From the NCBI GenBank assembly GCA_022709695.1, contig JAKLII010000002.1, positions 278,955 to 342,954 on the forward strand: a stretch of 64,000 nucleotides of DNA, read 5' to 3'. Under the pieces are notes generated by a model, which was not told the DNA's origin, did no database searches, and saw only the letters and a list, made by a program, of their open reading frames with translations. Origin of the DNA: Bacteroidota bacterium (GTDB lineage Bacteria; Bacteroidota; Bacteroidia; Bacteroidales; SKPS01). This document shows positions 8,933-18,133 of this stretch, in pieces; the stretch's first letter is position 1, and each line of letters begins with the position of its first letter. The translations under genes were made by a program, and so were the position numbers.

Positions 8933-8960
8933 AAGTAGAAAGTAGTAAGTAGTAAGTTTT

Positions 8961-10331
8961 CTATTTGCTGAGTTCTGCGAAGTGCTTGTAGAAGTATGGA
9001 ATGGTTCTGATTCCATTGAAGAACTGCTCCAGCGGATAGTTTTCGTTGGGTGAGTGGATGGCATCGGCCTCCAGGCCAAAGCCCATCAGAATCGACTTGA
9101 TTCCCAGAATTTTTTCAAACGTAGAAATGATCGGGATGCTGCCTCCGCTCCTCACCGGAACAGGCTTTTTGCCGTAGGTCTGCTCGTAGGCATACGCTGC
9201 AGCCTGATAGGCCGGGGTAGTAATAGGCGATACGTAAGCCTGTCCGCCATGCAGGGCAGTAACCTTCACCTTGACATAAGGGGGTGCAATGGCTTTGAAG
9301 TGCGCTTCGAATAGGCGGCTGATTTTTTCGTGATCCTGATTGGGCACCAGTCGCATCGAAATCTTGGCCCATGCTTTTGAGGGGAGCACGGTTTTGGCAC
9401 CTTCACCGGTATATCCGCTCCACATCCCGTTCACATCCAGCGATGGGCGTATGCCGGTCCGTTCCATGGTTACATACCCCTCTTCGCCGCAGACCTCCTC
9501 AATATCCAATGCTTTTTTGTAGTTGGCGAGATTGAAGGGCGCTTTCGCCATTTCTGCCCGCTCCTCAAGCGATACAATTTCCACATCATCATAAAACCCT
9601 TTCACGGTAATCCGGTTGTGGTCATCGGTAAGGGAGGCAACCATTTTCGCCAGCACGTTGGCAGGATTGGCCACTGCCCCTCCGAACAATCCGGAATGGA
9701 GGTCGCGGTTGGGACCTGTAACCTCTACTTCCATGTAGGCCAGTCCACGCAAACCGGTTGTAACAGAAGGGATATCAGGGGCAATCATCGATGTATCTGA
9801 TACCAGGATCACATCCGCCTTCAGCATCTCCTTGTGCTGCTCACAGAATTTTCCAAGGTTCGGGGAACCGATCTCCTCTTCCCCTTCGATCATGAATTTC
9901 ACATTACAGGGTAAGCAGTTCTCCTTTACCATAAATTCAAAGGCTTTGGCATGCATGAAGGCCTGCCCCTTGTCGTCGTCGGCTCCTCGACCCCAGATTT
10001 TTCCATCGCGTATCTCCGGTTCAAATGGGGGGGATTTCCACAATTCCAGCGGATCCACCGGCATCACATCGTAATGGCCATACACCAGCACCGTTGGCAA
10101 TGCAGGGTCGATGATTTTTTCACCATACACCACCGGATTGCCATCCGAAGGCATCACTTCAGCTTTACCGGCACCGGCTTTCAGTATGGCATCCCGCCAA
10201 TACTCAGCTGCCCTGACCATATCCTCCTTGCGGGCACTTTCTGAACTGACAGAGGGAATGCGTAACAATCCGAACAACTCCTCCAGGAACCTTTCCTGGT
10301 TCTTTTCAATATAACTGTTGATTTTTTTCAT
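8961..10331 (-). CDS. M20 family metallo-dipeptidase
   Basis: The 456-residue protein matches the M20 peptidase family of cytosolic zinc dipeptidases. Visible catalytic elements are H86-Y-D88 in GHYDVMPVDP, the bridging aspartate region GRGADDDKGQ near residue 118, E151/E152 in IEGEEEIGS, and D179 in VSDTSM. A lid/dimerisation domain with HSGLFGG near residue 214 follows, and the C-terminal IPIISTFEKILG segment completes the family pattern. It converges on the serpin gene, with a 28-base spacer made of GTAGTAAG-like tandem units. It is probably monocistronic from the promoter at 10372-10379. Confidence 0.92.
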   Translation of the reverse strand: MKKINSYIEKNQERFLEELFGLLRIPSVSSESARKEDMVRAAEYWRDAILKAGAGKAEVMPSDGNPVVYGEKIIDPALPTVLVYGHYDVMPVDPLELWKSPPFEPEIRDGKIWGRGADDDKGQAFMHAKAFEFMVKENCLPCNVKFMIEGEEEIGSPNLGKFCEQHKEMLKADVILVSDTSMIAPDIPSVTTGLRGLAYMEVEVTGPNRDLHSGLFGGAVANPANVLAKMVASLTDDHNRITVKGFYDDVEIVSLEERAEMAKAPFNLANYKKALDIEEVCGEEGYVTMERTGIRPSLDVNGMWSGYTGEGAKTVLPSKAWAKISMRLVPNQDHEKISRLFEAHFKAIAPPYVKVKVTALHGGQAYVSPITTPAYQAAAYAYEQTYGKKPVPVRSGGSIPIISTFEKILGIKSILMGFGLEADAIHSPNENYPLEQFFNGIRTIPYFYKHFAELSK

Positions 10332-10337
10332 TTGAAA

Positions 10338-10366
10338 TTTGATGTTTTATGATTTGATTATCTTTG
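10338..10366 (+). promoter_or_regulatory. Promoter for the 763-residue T9SS protein
   Basis: TTTG (10338-10341), a 17-base spacer and TATCTTTG (10359-10366) match the Bacteroidota promoter. The leader to the ATG at 10485 would be about 110 bases. Confidence 0.5.
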
Positions 10367-10371
10367 CATTG

Positions 10372-10379
10372 CAAAAGTA
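10372..10379 (-). promoter_or_regulatory. Minus-strand -7 element for the M20 dipeptidase
   Basis: CAAAAGTA on the plus strand reads TACTTTTG on the minus strand, an exact TAnnTTTG match, placed about 40 bases before the dipeptidase ATG. It is back to back with the rightward box, the two sharing a TTTGCATTGCAAA near-palindrome. The -33 element (CAAA at 10395-10398) is closer than usual. Confidence 0.4.
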
Positions 10380-10484
10380 TGGGGAGCTAAGGTACAAATT
10401 TTTCCTTATTTCGGATTGGCAAGGCAACCTGTTGGCCTTAATTATTGTCTTTAAACATGCATTAATCAATCCAGACAGAGGCTT

Positions 10485-12776
10485 ATGCGACTAACTTATA
10501 TACCCTTATTACTGGCGTTCGCGGCACTCACATCCAACACTGCAAGCGGACAATTGCTGGTGAATCCGGGCGGTAATCCCACCCTGATGGTGCAGAACAC
10601 CCTGATAGGTTCAGGGGTAACAGTATCCAATGTCACCTTCACCGGCGGTGCCAATGCCATCGGCACATTCAGCACGGGAGCCATGGCTACCAACCTTGGA
10701 TTTCCTGCAGGAATCATCCTGGCGAGTGGCAATGTATCCACCGCCATTGGACCCAACACCCAGTCAGGGGCAGGCACTGCCCTAGGGACTCCGGGAGATG
10801 CTCTGCTCAACAGCCTGATTACTACCCTCACCTATGATGCATCCATTCTGCAGTTCAACTTTGTACCCTTGTCAGACACCATTAAATTCCGCTATGTTTT
10901 TGGCTCTGATGAGTATCCGGAGTATGTTAACAGCTCTTTTAATGATGTATTCGGGTTTTTCGTGAGTGGAGGTTATGACCCCGTGACATGGACTCCCTTC
11001 AACAACCGAAATATTGCCATCATCCCCAATACGGTAAGCACCCCTGTGTCCATCAATAATGTGAATAACGGCAATTCCAATGCAGGACCATGCATGAACT
11101 GCGCATATTATGTGAACAACAATGGAGGGATGTGGCTGCAGTACGACGGGATAACCACTGTACTGACCGCATGGCTTAAAGTAGTGCCCTGTGTTTCCTA
11201 TTCCATTAAAATTGCCATTGCAGATGCCGGCGACCAGATTCTGGACTCCGGGGTGTTTCTGGAAGCCAACAGCTTTATCAGCAACAATGTGCAACTTTCT
11301 ACTTTCACTACCTCTCCGGGTATTGACACCGTTGCCGTTGAAGGATGCAACAGCGCCGTGGTGAGATTCAAGCTGCCTTCCATAACTTCAGTGGCAAAAA
11401 CGGTTTATTACAGTGTTAGTGGCAGCGCTACCAACGGCACCGACTATGTTACCATCCCTACAAGCATCGTTATCCCTGCAGGCTCTGATTCAGCACTGCT
11501 TTACATCAATCCCATCAACGACAGCATTACTGAAGGGCTTGAGTATATCCGCATTATTGCCAATACTTCATTCTGTACAACTGATACCGTTTACATTTAC
11601 ATCAAAGACTACCATCCCCTCAACCCTGTAACCTCAAACGATACCGTTCTTTGTGCTACCGCAAGCACCCTGTGGTCGAACGATACGTTGGGCGTACAGC
11701 CTTACATCTGGAACTGGAGTACGGGTGATACCACTTCTGTGATCAGTATTTTTCCGGCAGCCACCACATTGTATACGGTTACCATCACCGACAAATGCCA
11801 GATGAGTCATACCGATTCGGTACTGGTGACTGTCAGCAAACCTGTGATTACCACAGTGGATGATACGATATGTGTGGGAGATATCGGTACCATCTCTGCC
11901 AGTGCGGTGGGTGCAACAGGTTTTTCGTGGAACACCGGAGACGTAACGGCTACCATCAACGCAAGTCCGCTTACCACCACCATCTATACGGTTGTGGTAA
12001 CAGATACCCTGGGTTGCCTTGACACGGCCGAAGCCACAGTGTGGGTCAATAACCTGCCGCAGGCCATTATCACCGGGGACACAACCATTTGCCGCAACGA
12101 CAGCATTACCCTGGGGGCAGACGGGGGAACCAGCTACGAATGGAGTACCGGAGACCTCCAGCAATACATCACGGTAAGCCCTGCCGCAGGGCAATCCTAT
12201 ACCGTTACCGTTACCGATCAGAATAACTGCCAGAGCACGGTAACCATGTTTCTTGAAGTAATCCAGCTTCCCACAACCTTCATCAGTGCCCTGGCTGATA
12301 CCATATGCCGTGGCGCCAGTATCATGCTCACGGCAACCGGCGCCACCGATTACCTGTGGAATGATAACTCCACCCTCCCCATCCTTACCGTTGGGCCGGC
12401 CGAGAATACAACCTATTGGGTTACAGGATCCAACAACCAGAACGGCGTTTACTGCTATTCCACTGATACATTTAATCTTGGTGTTAAACGGTGCAACCGG
12501 TTTTTTGTACCCAATGCCTTTACCCCTGATGGCGACGGTCTGAACGACGATTTCGGCCCGGAGGGGGTTTTCGAAGGAGTGGAACAATTTGAAGTGTACA
12601 TTTTTGACCGGTTTGGCCGTATGGTATTCAAATCCACCGATCCGACCGTCAGGTGGAACGGTAAACTTCCCGGCGGCGAATACGGCCCCGACGGAACCTA
12701 CACCTACCGTATGATTATCAAGGAAGCGTATTCTGATGAGTATCAGATGACCGGCACAGTAACCTTGCTGCGCTGA
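10485..12776 (+). CDS. Large secreted protein: choice-of-anchor L domain, Ig/PKD-like repeats, T9SS type B sorting domain
   Basis: The 763-residue protein has a Sec signal peptide (residues 1-22, ending NTASGQ). Residues 25-265 show the choice-of-anchor L pattern, including SNVTFTGGANAIGTFS and FRYVFGSDEYPEYVN. A Calx-beta-like segment follows (about 275-375), with TNGTDYVTIPTSIVIPAG. Four repeated beta modules of about 75 residues then carry the signature C..D..T..A.G...W.TG, typical of adhesin-like repeats. The C-terminal 90 residues begin FFVPNAFTPDGDGLNDDF, the type B (gliding-motility-associated) sorting domain used by T9SS. It is therefore probably a surface adhesin or matrix protein. 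It resembles the protein at 20119-22068, which shares the repeats and the sorting domain. Confidence 0.88.
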   Translation: MRLTYIPLLLAFAALTSNTASGQLLVNPGGNPTLMVQNTLIGSGVTVSNVTFTGGANAIGTFSTGAMATNLGFPAGIILASGNVSTAIGPNTQSGAGTALGTPGDALLNSLITTLTYDASILQFNFVPLSDTIKFRYVFGSDEYPEYVNSSFNDVFGFFVSGGYDPVTWTPFNNRNIAIIPNTVSTPVSINNVNNGNSNAGPCMNCAYYVNNNGGMWLQYDGITTVLTAWLKVVPCVSYSIKIAIADAGDQILDSGVFLEANSFISNNVQLSTFTTSPGIDTVAVEGCNSAVVRFKLPSITSVAKTVYYSVSGSATNGTDYVTIPTSIVIPAGSDSALLYINPINDSITEGLEYIRIIANTSFCTTDTVYIYIKDYHPLNPVTSNDTVLCATASTLWSNDTLGVQPYIWNWSTGDTTSVISIFPAATTLYTVTITDKCQMSHTDSVLVTVSKPVITTVDDTICVGDIGTISASAVGATGFSWNTGDVTATINASPLTTTIYTVVVTDTLGCLDTAEATVWVNNLPQAIITGDTTICRNDSITLGADGGTSYEWSTGDLQQYITVSPAAGQSYTVTVTDQNNCQSTVTMFLEVIQLPTTFISALADTICRGASIMLTATGATDYLWNDNSTLPILTVGPAENTTYWVTGSNNQNGVYCYSTDTFNLGVKRCNRFFVPNAFTPDGDGLNDDFGPEGVFEGVEQFEVYIFDRFGRMVFKSTDPTVRWNGKLPGGEYGPDGTYTYRMIIKEAYSDEYQMTGTVTLLR

Positions 12777-12783
12777 TCATTGA

Positions 12784-13218
12784 TCACTTACCAGAAGGGG
12801 TGTATACCATTTTGTAGTGGCGGATGCCTGCTTCCTCAAACTCTTTCCCTACCGGCACAAAACCCGCCCGCAGATAGTAATTCACTGCGGTAGTCTGGGC
12901 ATGCAGGTAGATAGGTTTCCCCAAAGGACGTACATCCTTCATTACCCGCTCCAGTAATACGGTTCCCAGTCCAAGATTCCGGAAGGGCGAAGGGACCGCA
13001 AAACGCTCGAGCTTGATCCCGGCTGGTGTTTCCCGCCATCGGGCGGTAGCCCGTGGTTCGCCATCTTCGAGTAACAGGTAATGCACCGCAGATTCTTCAT
13101 GCTCATATTCAAGCGACTCAGGCACTTTCTGTTCCTCAATGAAGACCTCGTAACGGATCTTCCGGGCAAGCGCAAACAGGGTTGAATCGGAAAATTCAAA
13201 TTGCCTGATCTCGATCAT
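12784..13218 (-). CDS. GNAT family N-acetyltransferase
   Basis: The protein is 144 residues from the ATG at 13218. A longer frame from a TTG at 13236 would add six residues and overlap the upstream gene. The acetyl-CoA binding loop is RNLGLGTVLLERV, preceded by the beta strand KLERFAVPSPF and followed by an aromatic PIYLHAQTTAVNYYLRAGF segment. This is the ElaA-like arrangement of a small GNAT acting on an unidentified amine. It lies directly downstream of the Dabb gene (nine bases between that stop and this ATG) and probably shares its message. It converges on the 763-residue T9SS gene across seven bases. Confidence 0.85.
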   Translation of the reverse strand: MIEIRQFEFSDSTLFALARKIRYEVFIEEQKVPESLEYEHEESAVHYLLLEDGEPRATARWRETPAGIKLERFAVPSPFRNLGLGTVLLERVMKDVRPLGKPIYLHAQTTAVNYYLRAGFVPVGKEFEEAGIRHYKMVYTPSGK

Positions 13219-13226
13219 AGGACAAT

Positions 13227-13526
13227 CTATAACCAAAAATCCACCACGTGCACTTTTTCGATGAATTCGCTGATCACATCCATCACCTTCTGATGCTGAG
13301 GATGATTTCTGTATTTCTCCAGGTCCTCTTCCGTTTCGAAATCAGAGATCAGCACCAGGTCAAACGCCTGGGGGTAGGTATTGAAATTGATACCGGTTTG
13401 CAGGAACTTCACCTGTGGAACTTCTGTCTGCAAGGCATCGATTGCGTCTTTTAATCGCAGAATTCCTGTTTCCTTTTCAGCTGCCGGCATAGGCCTGGCC
13501 TTGAACATCACAACATGTCGCAACAT
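13227..13526 (-). CDS. Dabb (stress-responsive alpha/beta barrel) domain protein
   Basis: The 99-residue protein begins MLRHVVMFK, the hallmark first strand of dimeric alpha-beta barrel (Dabb) proteins. It has the DLVLISDFETEEDLEKY strand-helix and the YRNHPQHQKV motif before a final strand. Members are small homodimers related to heme-degrading and polyketide-cyclising enzymes, and most have no known substrate. It is the first gene of a likely two-gene unit with the GNAT. Confidence 0.85.
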   Translation of the reverse strand: MLRHVVMFKARPMPAAEKETGILRLKDAIDALQTEVPQVKFLQTGINFNTYPQAFDLVLISDFETEEDLEKYRNHPQHQKVMDVISEFIEKVHVVDFWL

Positions 13527-13673
13527 CTCTTCAGGGGTATTAATTAATGGTGAGGATGAGTGCAGTTAGAAAGAATCGGTTCATCGATATGCATTTCAGC
13601 GAACAAACTGAATGAAAGATTTTACTAGGCCAAAATACAAAAAAACCATACTGGTGAATACCTTCGCAAGAAT

Positions 13674-15539
13674 TTACTTCGCCAGCACGATCCTGAAGGT
13701 TGTACCTCTGTCGGGGATAGACGATTTCACAAAGATTTTTCCTTTGTGATACTTGCGTATAATCCGGTCTGAGAGGGAGAGGCCAAGTCCCCAGCCCCGC
13801 TTCTTGGTTGTGTAACCGGGGGTAAACACGATTTTCAGCTTTGATTTGGGGATCCCTTTGCCGGTATCCTCCACATCGATCAGAATGTTCTTTCCACCAT
13901 CCATCAGCGAAATGGCGATGACCCCTTCGGTACCCATTGCATCCACCGCATTGCGCAGCAGATTTTCAATCACCCACTGAAACAGGTTTTTGTTCAGGGG
14001 GATCAGGATGCTTCTGAGCTGTTCTTCGGCATAGAGGGTATAGGTGATTTTTCTGGAGGTTCGCACGCGCATGTAATCCACAGATTCACAAACCACATCG
14101 TACAAACACTCCTGCTGAAGCTCGGGGGTGCTGCCAATCTTAGAAAACCTTTCGGCGATGGCTTCCAGCCGATCGATATCCTTTGTGATCTCAACTGTGG
14201 TTTCTGCAGAGGTAACCCCGCTGCGCAGGAGCTCAATCCAAGCCATGAGGGAGGAAATCGGGGTACCAAGCTGATGTGCTGCCTCACGCGCCATCCCGGC
14301 CCAAACCTGGTCCTGTTCCGATCTGCGGGTAAGGTTCAGCAGGATATAGATGGCAAAGATGAAAAGCCCGATGATCAGGAACTGGATCACCGGATAGTAA
14401 CGGATCTGGGTGAGCAGGAATGAGTCCTCGTAAAGGATAAAACGCTTTCCCTGAACGGGCAGATTGATCTCGATGGGAGGATTGTGAGACGTCATATTCT
14501 TTACGAGGGCTTGCAGCTTATCAGGGGTATCAAATTCTGCAGCACTCACACCTCCGCCAAATGCCACCACCTTCGATCGGGTGCTGTCGGTAATGATTAC
14601 AGGAATGGCAGAAGCATCGGAAACCACTTCCTCCAGGAATTTCTGCACATGGTTGTCGATGATCTCCTTGAGAGTATTGTAGAATCTTGAATTCTCGTAA
14701 AACACCAGACTCGGGGTCCGGCCACCCAGGGTGATTGCAATCGGGGGATTTTCCTGCTCCATGCCTGCGATCAGCCCGGGCAGATTACTTTGGCTCAGCA
14801 GGCTGGTATCGATGTTGCCTGATGTGATAACCTTAGTGCGGGAGGTATCGGTTACCAGCACCGGAACGGAGGCTGCATTGGCCACAATATCGGAGATAAA
14901 CGACTCGGTGAGTTCATCGAGCATGGTTCTCAGCTCAGTGTACAGCTTAGACTCCCGGTAATAAATCACGTTGATCAGGCCGAAATTATCAGAGACAATG
15001 GGGGCAAAACCTGAGAATTCCTTCTTCAGGGCACCCGAAAGCTTTTTCACCTTTGCAGGGTCGAAATCGACGTTTGCTGCAGTTCGTATGTTGCCCTCTT
15101 CGTCGGTAATCACGATGGGGATGGTAGTGTTTCCGGCAAGAATTTGCAGGTAAAATGAGAGCTCCTGGCCGGTATCTGCCTTTGACACAATGCGGTTGGC
15201 CTCAGCCCAGAGCTCAACCCTTTTGCGCTCCTCATTGCTGATTTTTTCGAAGAAATCGTTGGTATAGGTTACCACAGTGGATTTCTGCCGGATCGCCTCG
15301 GTCCACAGCCTTACCCGTTCGCGCTCCACCCTTTTGAGCTTTTCGAAATAGTCATCGGTATAATTCACCAATCCCACCCTTCTTTCAATCGCCTCTGCCC
15401 AGATCCTTACTTTTCTCTCCTCTTCGAGTTTGATCTTACTGACCAGCAAATTGGTATACCAAAGTGAGGCCAGCACGATCACCACCGCCAGACCCAACAG
15501 GATCCACCGCCACTTCCGTATATTGGTGTAGAGTTTCAT
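13674..15539 (-). CDS. Membrane sensor histidine kinase with triplicated extracytoplasmic module
   Basis: The 621-residue kinase has a membrane helix at 12-32, then three coiled repeats related to ERKRVELWAEA (starting near residues 41, 73 and 104). Three tandem copies of a module follow, each opening with a (I/V)PV(I/L)(I/V)TD strand (residues 140, 225, 312) and closing with (I/L)(V/I)(F/L)YE.S (near 192, 279, 368). A second membrane helix (382-402) precedes the dimerisation domain with phospho-acceptor H422 in AREAAHQLGTP. The ATPase domain has the N box LLRNAVDAM (528), G1 DTGKGIP (558) and G2 GWGLGLSL (582). No response regulator is adjacent, so it is an orphan here. It starts nine bases after the AsmA-like gene and is probably in its operon. 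Confidence 0.92.
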   Translation of the reverse strand: MKLYTNIRKWRWILLGLAVVIVLASLWYTNLLVSKIKLEEERKVRIWAEAIERRVGLVNYTDDYFEKLKRVERERVRLWTEAIRQKSTVVTYTNDFFEKISNEERKRVELWAEANRIVSKADTGQELSFYLQILAGNTTIPIVITDEEGNIRTAANVDFDPAKVKKLSGALKKEFSGFAPIVSDNFGLINVIYYRESKLYTELRTMLDELTESFISDIVANAASVPVLVTDTSRTKVITSGNIDTSLLSQSNLPGLIAGMEQENPPIAITLGGRTPSLVFYENSRFYNTLKEIIDNHVQKFLEEVVSDASAIPVIITDSTRSKVVAFGGGVSAAEFDTPDKLQALVKNMTSHNPPIEINLPVQGKRFILYEDSFLLTQIRYYPVIQFLIIGLFIFAIYILLNLTRRSEQDQVWAGMAREAAHQLGTPISSLMAWIELLRSGVTSAETTVEITKDIDRLEAIAERFSKIGSTPELQQECLYDVVCESVDYMRVRTSRKITYTLYAEEQLRSILIPLNKNLFQWVIENLLRNAVDAMGTEGVIAISLMDGGKNILIDVEDTGKGIPKSKLKIVFTPGYTTKKRGWGLGLSLSDRIIRKYHKGKIFVKSSIPDRGTTFRIVLAK

Positions 15540-15548
15540 GAATCTGAC

Positions 15549-18089
15549 CTATTCGTCTTCCCACTCAATCAGTATCTCCTGTTCCGGATTCCTGTGTAAT
15601 GTATCGGAACCATCCGGGTTTTGGCGGATAAAGGTACCAAATTCCTTCTTAAACAATCCTTTTACAGTCTCTTTCTCGGTTTTGAGTTCCTGCTTTACAA
15701 TTTTTCTTTGCGCTCTTCGGTCATACTTCACTACGGATTTTGAGGAGGTCCCGGAGATGGAGAGGTATAAAGTCAGCCTCCCCCTGGTATCAGGTTCTTC
15801 CAGCAGATCCTCCTTATCCTGGTTTCGCTGCTTTGCTTTTCGTGACAGTACTTCCGACAGCAGTATGCTCAGGTGGTAATCAATGGTGTCGTTGAAGGAG
15901 TGGGTGCCGGAAATGGTAAAATCCGCCGCATCGGAACGGATGAACATTCCGGGTATGATCACCTTATTACCGGATATCCGAAGCTGGTTTTCGAGGGTGT
16001 GAAACCTGATCACAGAGAGGTCTTCGATTCGGGTATATTTTGACAACTCCATCACCGGGGCATATCCGCTCAGGACCCCCTCCTCCACTTTCAGATCAGC
16101 AATGGCCTCCACCAACGGCCATTCCGGGTTACCATCCGGATTCAGAGGTGCGGAAAACCTGATTTTCCCGGTGAGGAATCCGCTAAGCTCCTTCCAGGTA
16201 AGGTCATCCTGTCCGAAGTTGTCGAACTGCCGGAACAGTGAAGAGATATTGGTTTTTTCGGTTTCGAGGTCTGCTTCCAGGATAAACCTTTTGCTGCCCT
16301 TCTGTGCAAGCGCCAATGTCCCTGAGACAATCCCATCACAGGTTTTCATCCGCAGTTGATCCACGCGTACGATTCCGGGCGACAGAGACACCGACGCCCT
16401 GATCCCCGAGGCACTGAAGGCCCCGCTTCTGAACGCATCACATTGAAGTGTTACAATGCCTCTGAGCCATTCCGGGATCGCCACCATCGGTTGATCAGCA
16501 GTTTTGTTTTTCGGTGATGCCTTCTTTTGCAGGCTACCTGTATCAAAAGCGGAAATCTTCAGATCCCCCTGTAAATCAAGACCATTCCGGGGATTTACGA
16601 GAAACGGAACAAGGTTGCTCAGGGTTGCGGATACCAGGAACGGATCAGAGCCGAATTTTCCGGAAATCTGCTGCGCCCTGATTTTATTGTTGTCAAGCAC
16701 AATGGTTCCCCGGATACCTGACACCTCAGGGTATCCGGGAAATTGACCTGTCACTTCTGAAAGCGTGACCGTCCCCGAGGTTTTACAATGCTGAATCTGT
16801 TGGATATCAAATCCACTGCTGAAGGAAACTGTTCCTTCCACACGCAGGTCTGCGCTAATCCTTCCGGAAGCCCCCTCAACATCCCGTATGGCAAAAAAAT
16901 CGAGCAACTGGGAAATTCCTGCCTCAACGACCAGGGAAGTTTTAATTTCCGGATTTTCCGGATTCCGGAGGGAAAAATCGCCCTGCAGGGAACCATCAGG
17001 AAGTTTGGCGGAAAAGCCGGTTAGGGTAAATTCGTATATCCCGATGCCGGTGGAAAAATCACCCTTGCATTTTATCTCCTTCAGCGCCACATGATTGCCC
17101 TTATGCTCCACTTGCCCGTTGTCGACGGTAAATCCAAATTTCAGTGCCGGAGTATTGCCATTTGAATAGCCACCGGTAATGGTACCCCTGAAGGCAATAT
17201 CTCCGTCAAAATCATACTGCTCTTTAATATGATCCAGCGACCCGGGCAGCAGGCCGGAGAGGTGCCTGAGGTTCATCTTTCTTCCTTCCAGCACCAGATC
17301 CAGCAGGCCATTGCGGGGCTGGTCGGTAACCGTTCCGGTTAGGGTAAAAGGAAGACCTTCAATGTCGAGATCACCCTTCTGAAAGGTATACCTGTCGTGT
17401 GTATTGTCGATGTTCAGGTGCAGGTTGAGATCGGCCTCCTGGCCGGTGAAGTAATGATACCCGGCAATGAGGCACGGGTCCAGCCTGAGCTTTCCGGAAG
17501 CCCTGAGGATATATTCATCCGAAGAAAACTGCCCTTTCAGTGTATTTTTCCTGCAGAAAAATCGTAGCACCATGGCATCAGGTACACTCCTGTACTGCAC
17601 CTTGAGGTTTCTGACGGAGACCCTTCGGAGATCGAGTGAAAACTGGCTGGTACTGCTGCCATCTCCGGATTTCAGGATCAGATAATTGGGATCTCCCTTT
17701 TCCGGTATCAGAAGGTTCAGGTTCCCATCCGCCAGTTCGATATGCTTCAGGGTATAATTTCCGCGAATCAGCCGGAGGAGGTTAAACCTCAGGAGAAGGT
17801 GCCTTGCTTTGAGCAGCGGTGCCGTATCTCCGGGCAGGCTTTCGATATGCACATCCGACAGATGGAGGCTCACCTGCGGGAATCTGCGGATAAGGCTCAG
17901 ATCGATTTTTCCAACCTTTACTTCTGCGGTCAGCTGCTTGTTGATCTCCCTGACCAGCAGTGTTTTCATCTTTTTCTCAAGGATATAGGATGAAAGCAGC
18001 AAGAGAGCGGTCAAAGACGCCAGTACGATAAGGGTAATCCTGAGGCTCTTGAAAAGCCGGTTTCGGGAAAATCTTTTTTTGGAATTCAT
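15549..18089 (-). CDS. AsmA-like inner-membrane-anchored protein
   Basis: The 846-residue protein has a short basic N-terminus, one membrane helix (about residues 16-36) and then a long beta-rich body. It opens with the AsmA pattern VKVGKIDLSLIRRFPQVSLHLSDVHIES, a 28-residue stretch given here only as its leading and closing parts VKVGKIDLSL and HLSDVHIES. The C-terminal half repeats short GNKVIIPGMFIRSDAADFTISGT-like strand pairs typical of AsmA C-terminal regions, summarised by its SDAADFTISG core. Such proteins form long grooves bridging the envelope and are linked to lipid transport. The gene lies between the pseudouridine synthase (44-base gap) and the kinase (nine-base gap). Confidence 0.8.
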   Translation of the reverse strand: MNSKKRFSRNRLFKSLRITLIVLASLTALLLLSSYILEKKMKTLLVREINKQLTAEVKVGKIDLSLIRRFPQVSLHLSDVHIESLPGDTAPLLKARHLLLRFNLLRLIRGNYTLKHIELADGNLNLLIPEKGDPNYLILKSGDGSSTSQFSLDLRRVSVRNLKVQYRSVPDAMVLRFFCRKNTLKGQFSSDEYILRASGKLRLDPCLIAGYHYFTGQEADLNLHLNIDNTHDRYTFQKGDLDIEGLPFTLTGTVTDQPRNGLLDLVLEGRKMNLRHLSGLLPGSLDHIKEQYDFDGDIAFRGTITGGYSNGNTPALKFGFTVDNGQVEHKGNHVALKEIKCKGDFSTGIGIYEFTLTGFSAKLPDGSLQGDFSLRNPENPEIKTSLVVEAGISQLLDFFAIRDVEGASGRISADLRVEGTVSFSSGFDIQQIQHCKTSGTVTLSEVTGQFPGYPEVSGIRGTIVLDNNKIRAQQISGKFGSDPFLVSATLSNLVPFLVNPRNGLDLQGDLKISAFDTGSLQKKASPKNKTADQPMVAIPEWLRGIVTLQCDAFRSGAFSASGIRASVSLSPGIVRVDQLRMKTCDGIVSGTLALAQKGSKRFILEADLETEKTNISSLFRQFDNFGQDDLTWKELSGFLTGKIRFSAPLNPDGNPEWPLVEAIADLKVEEGVLSGYAPVMELSKYTRIEDLSVIRFHTLENQLRISGNKVIIPGMFIRSDAADFTISGTHSFNDTIDYHLSILLSEVLSRKAKQRNQDKEDLLEEPDTRGRLTLYLSISGTSSKSVVKYDRRAQRKIVKQELKTEKETVKGLFKKEFGTFIRQNPDGSDTLHRNPEQEILIEWEDE

Positions 18090-18133
18090 CAGGGATCAGC
18101 TATGAGTTCCCAACGTAATAACCCTCCGTTTCC

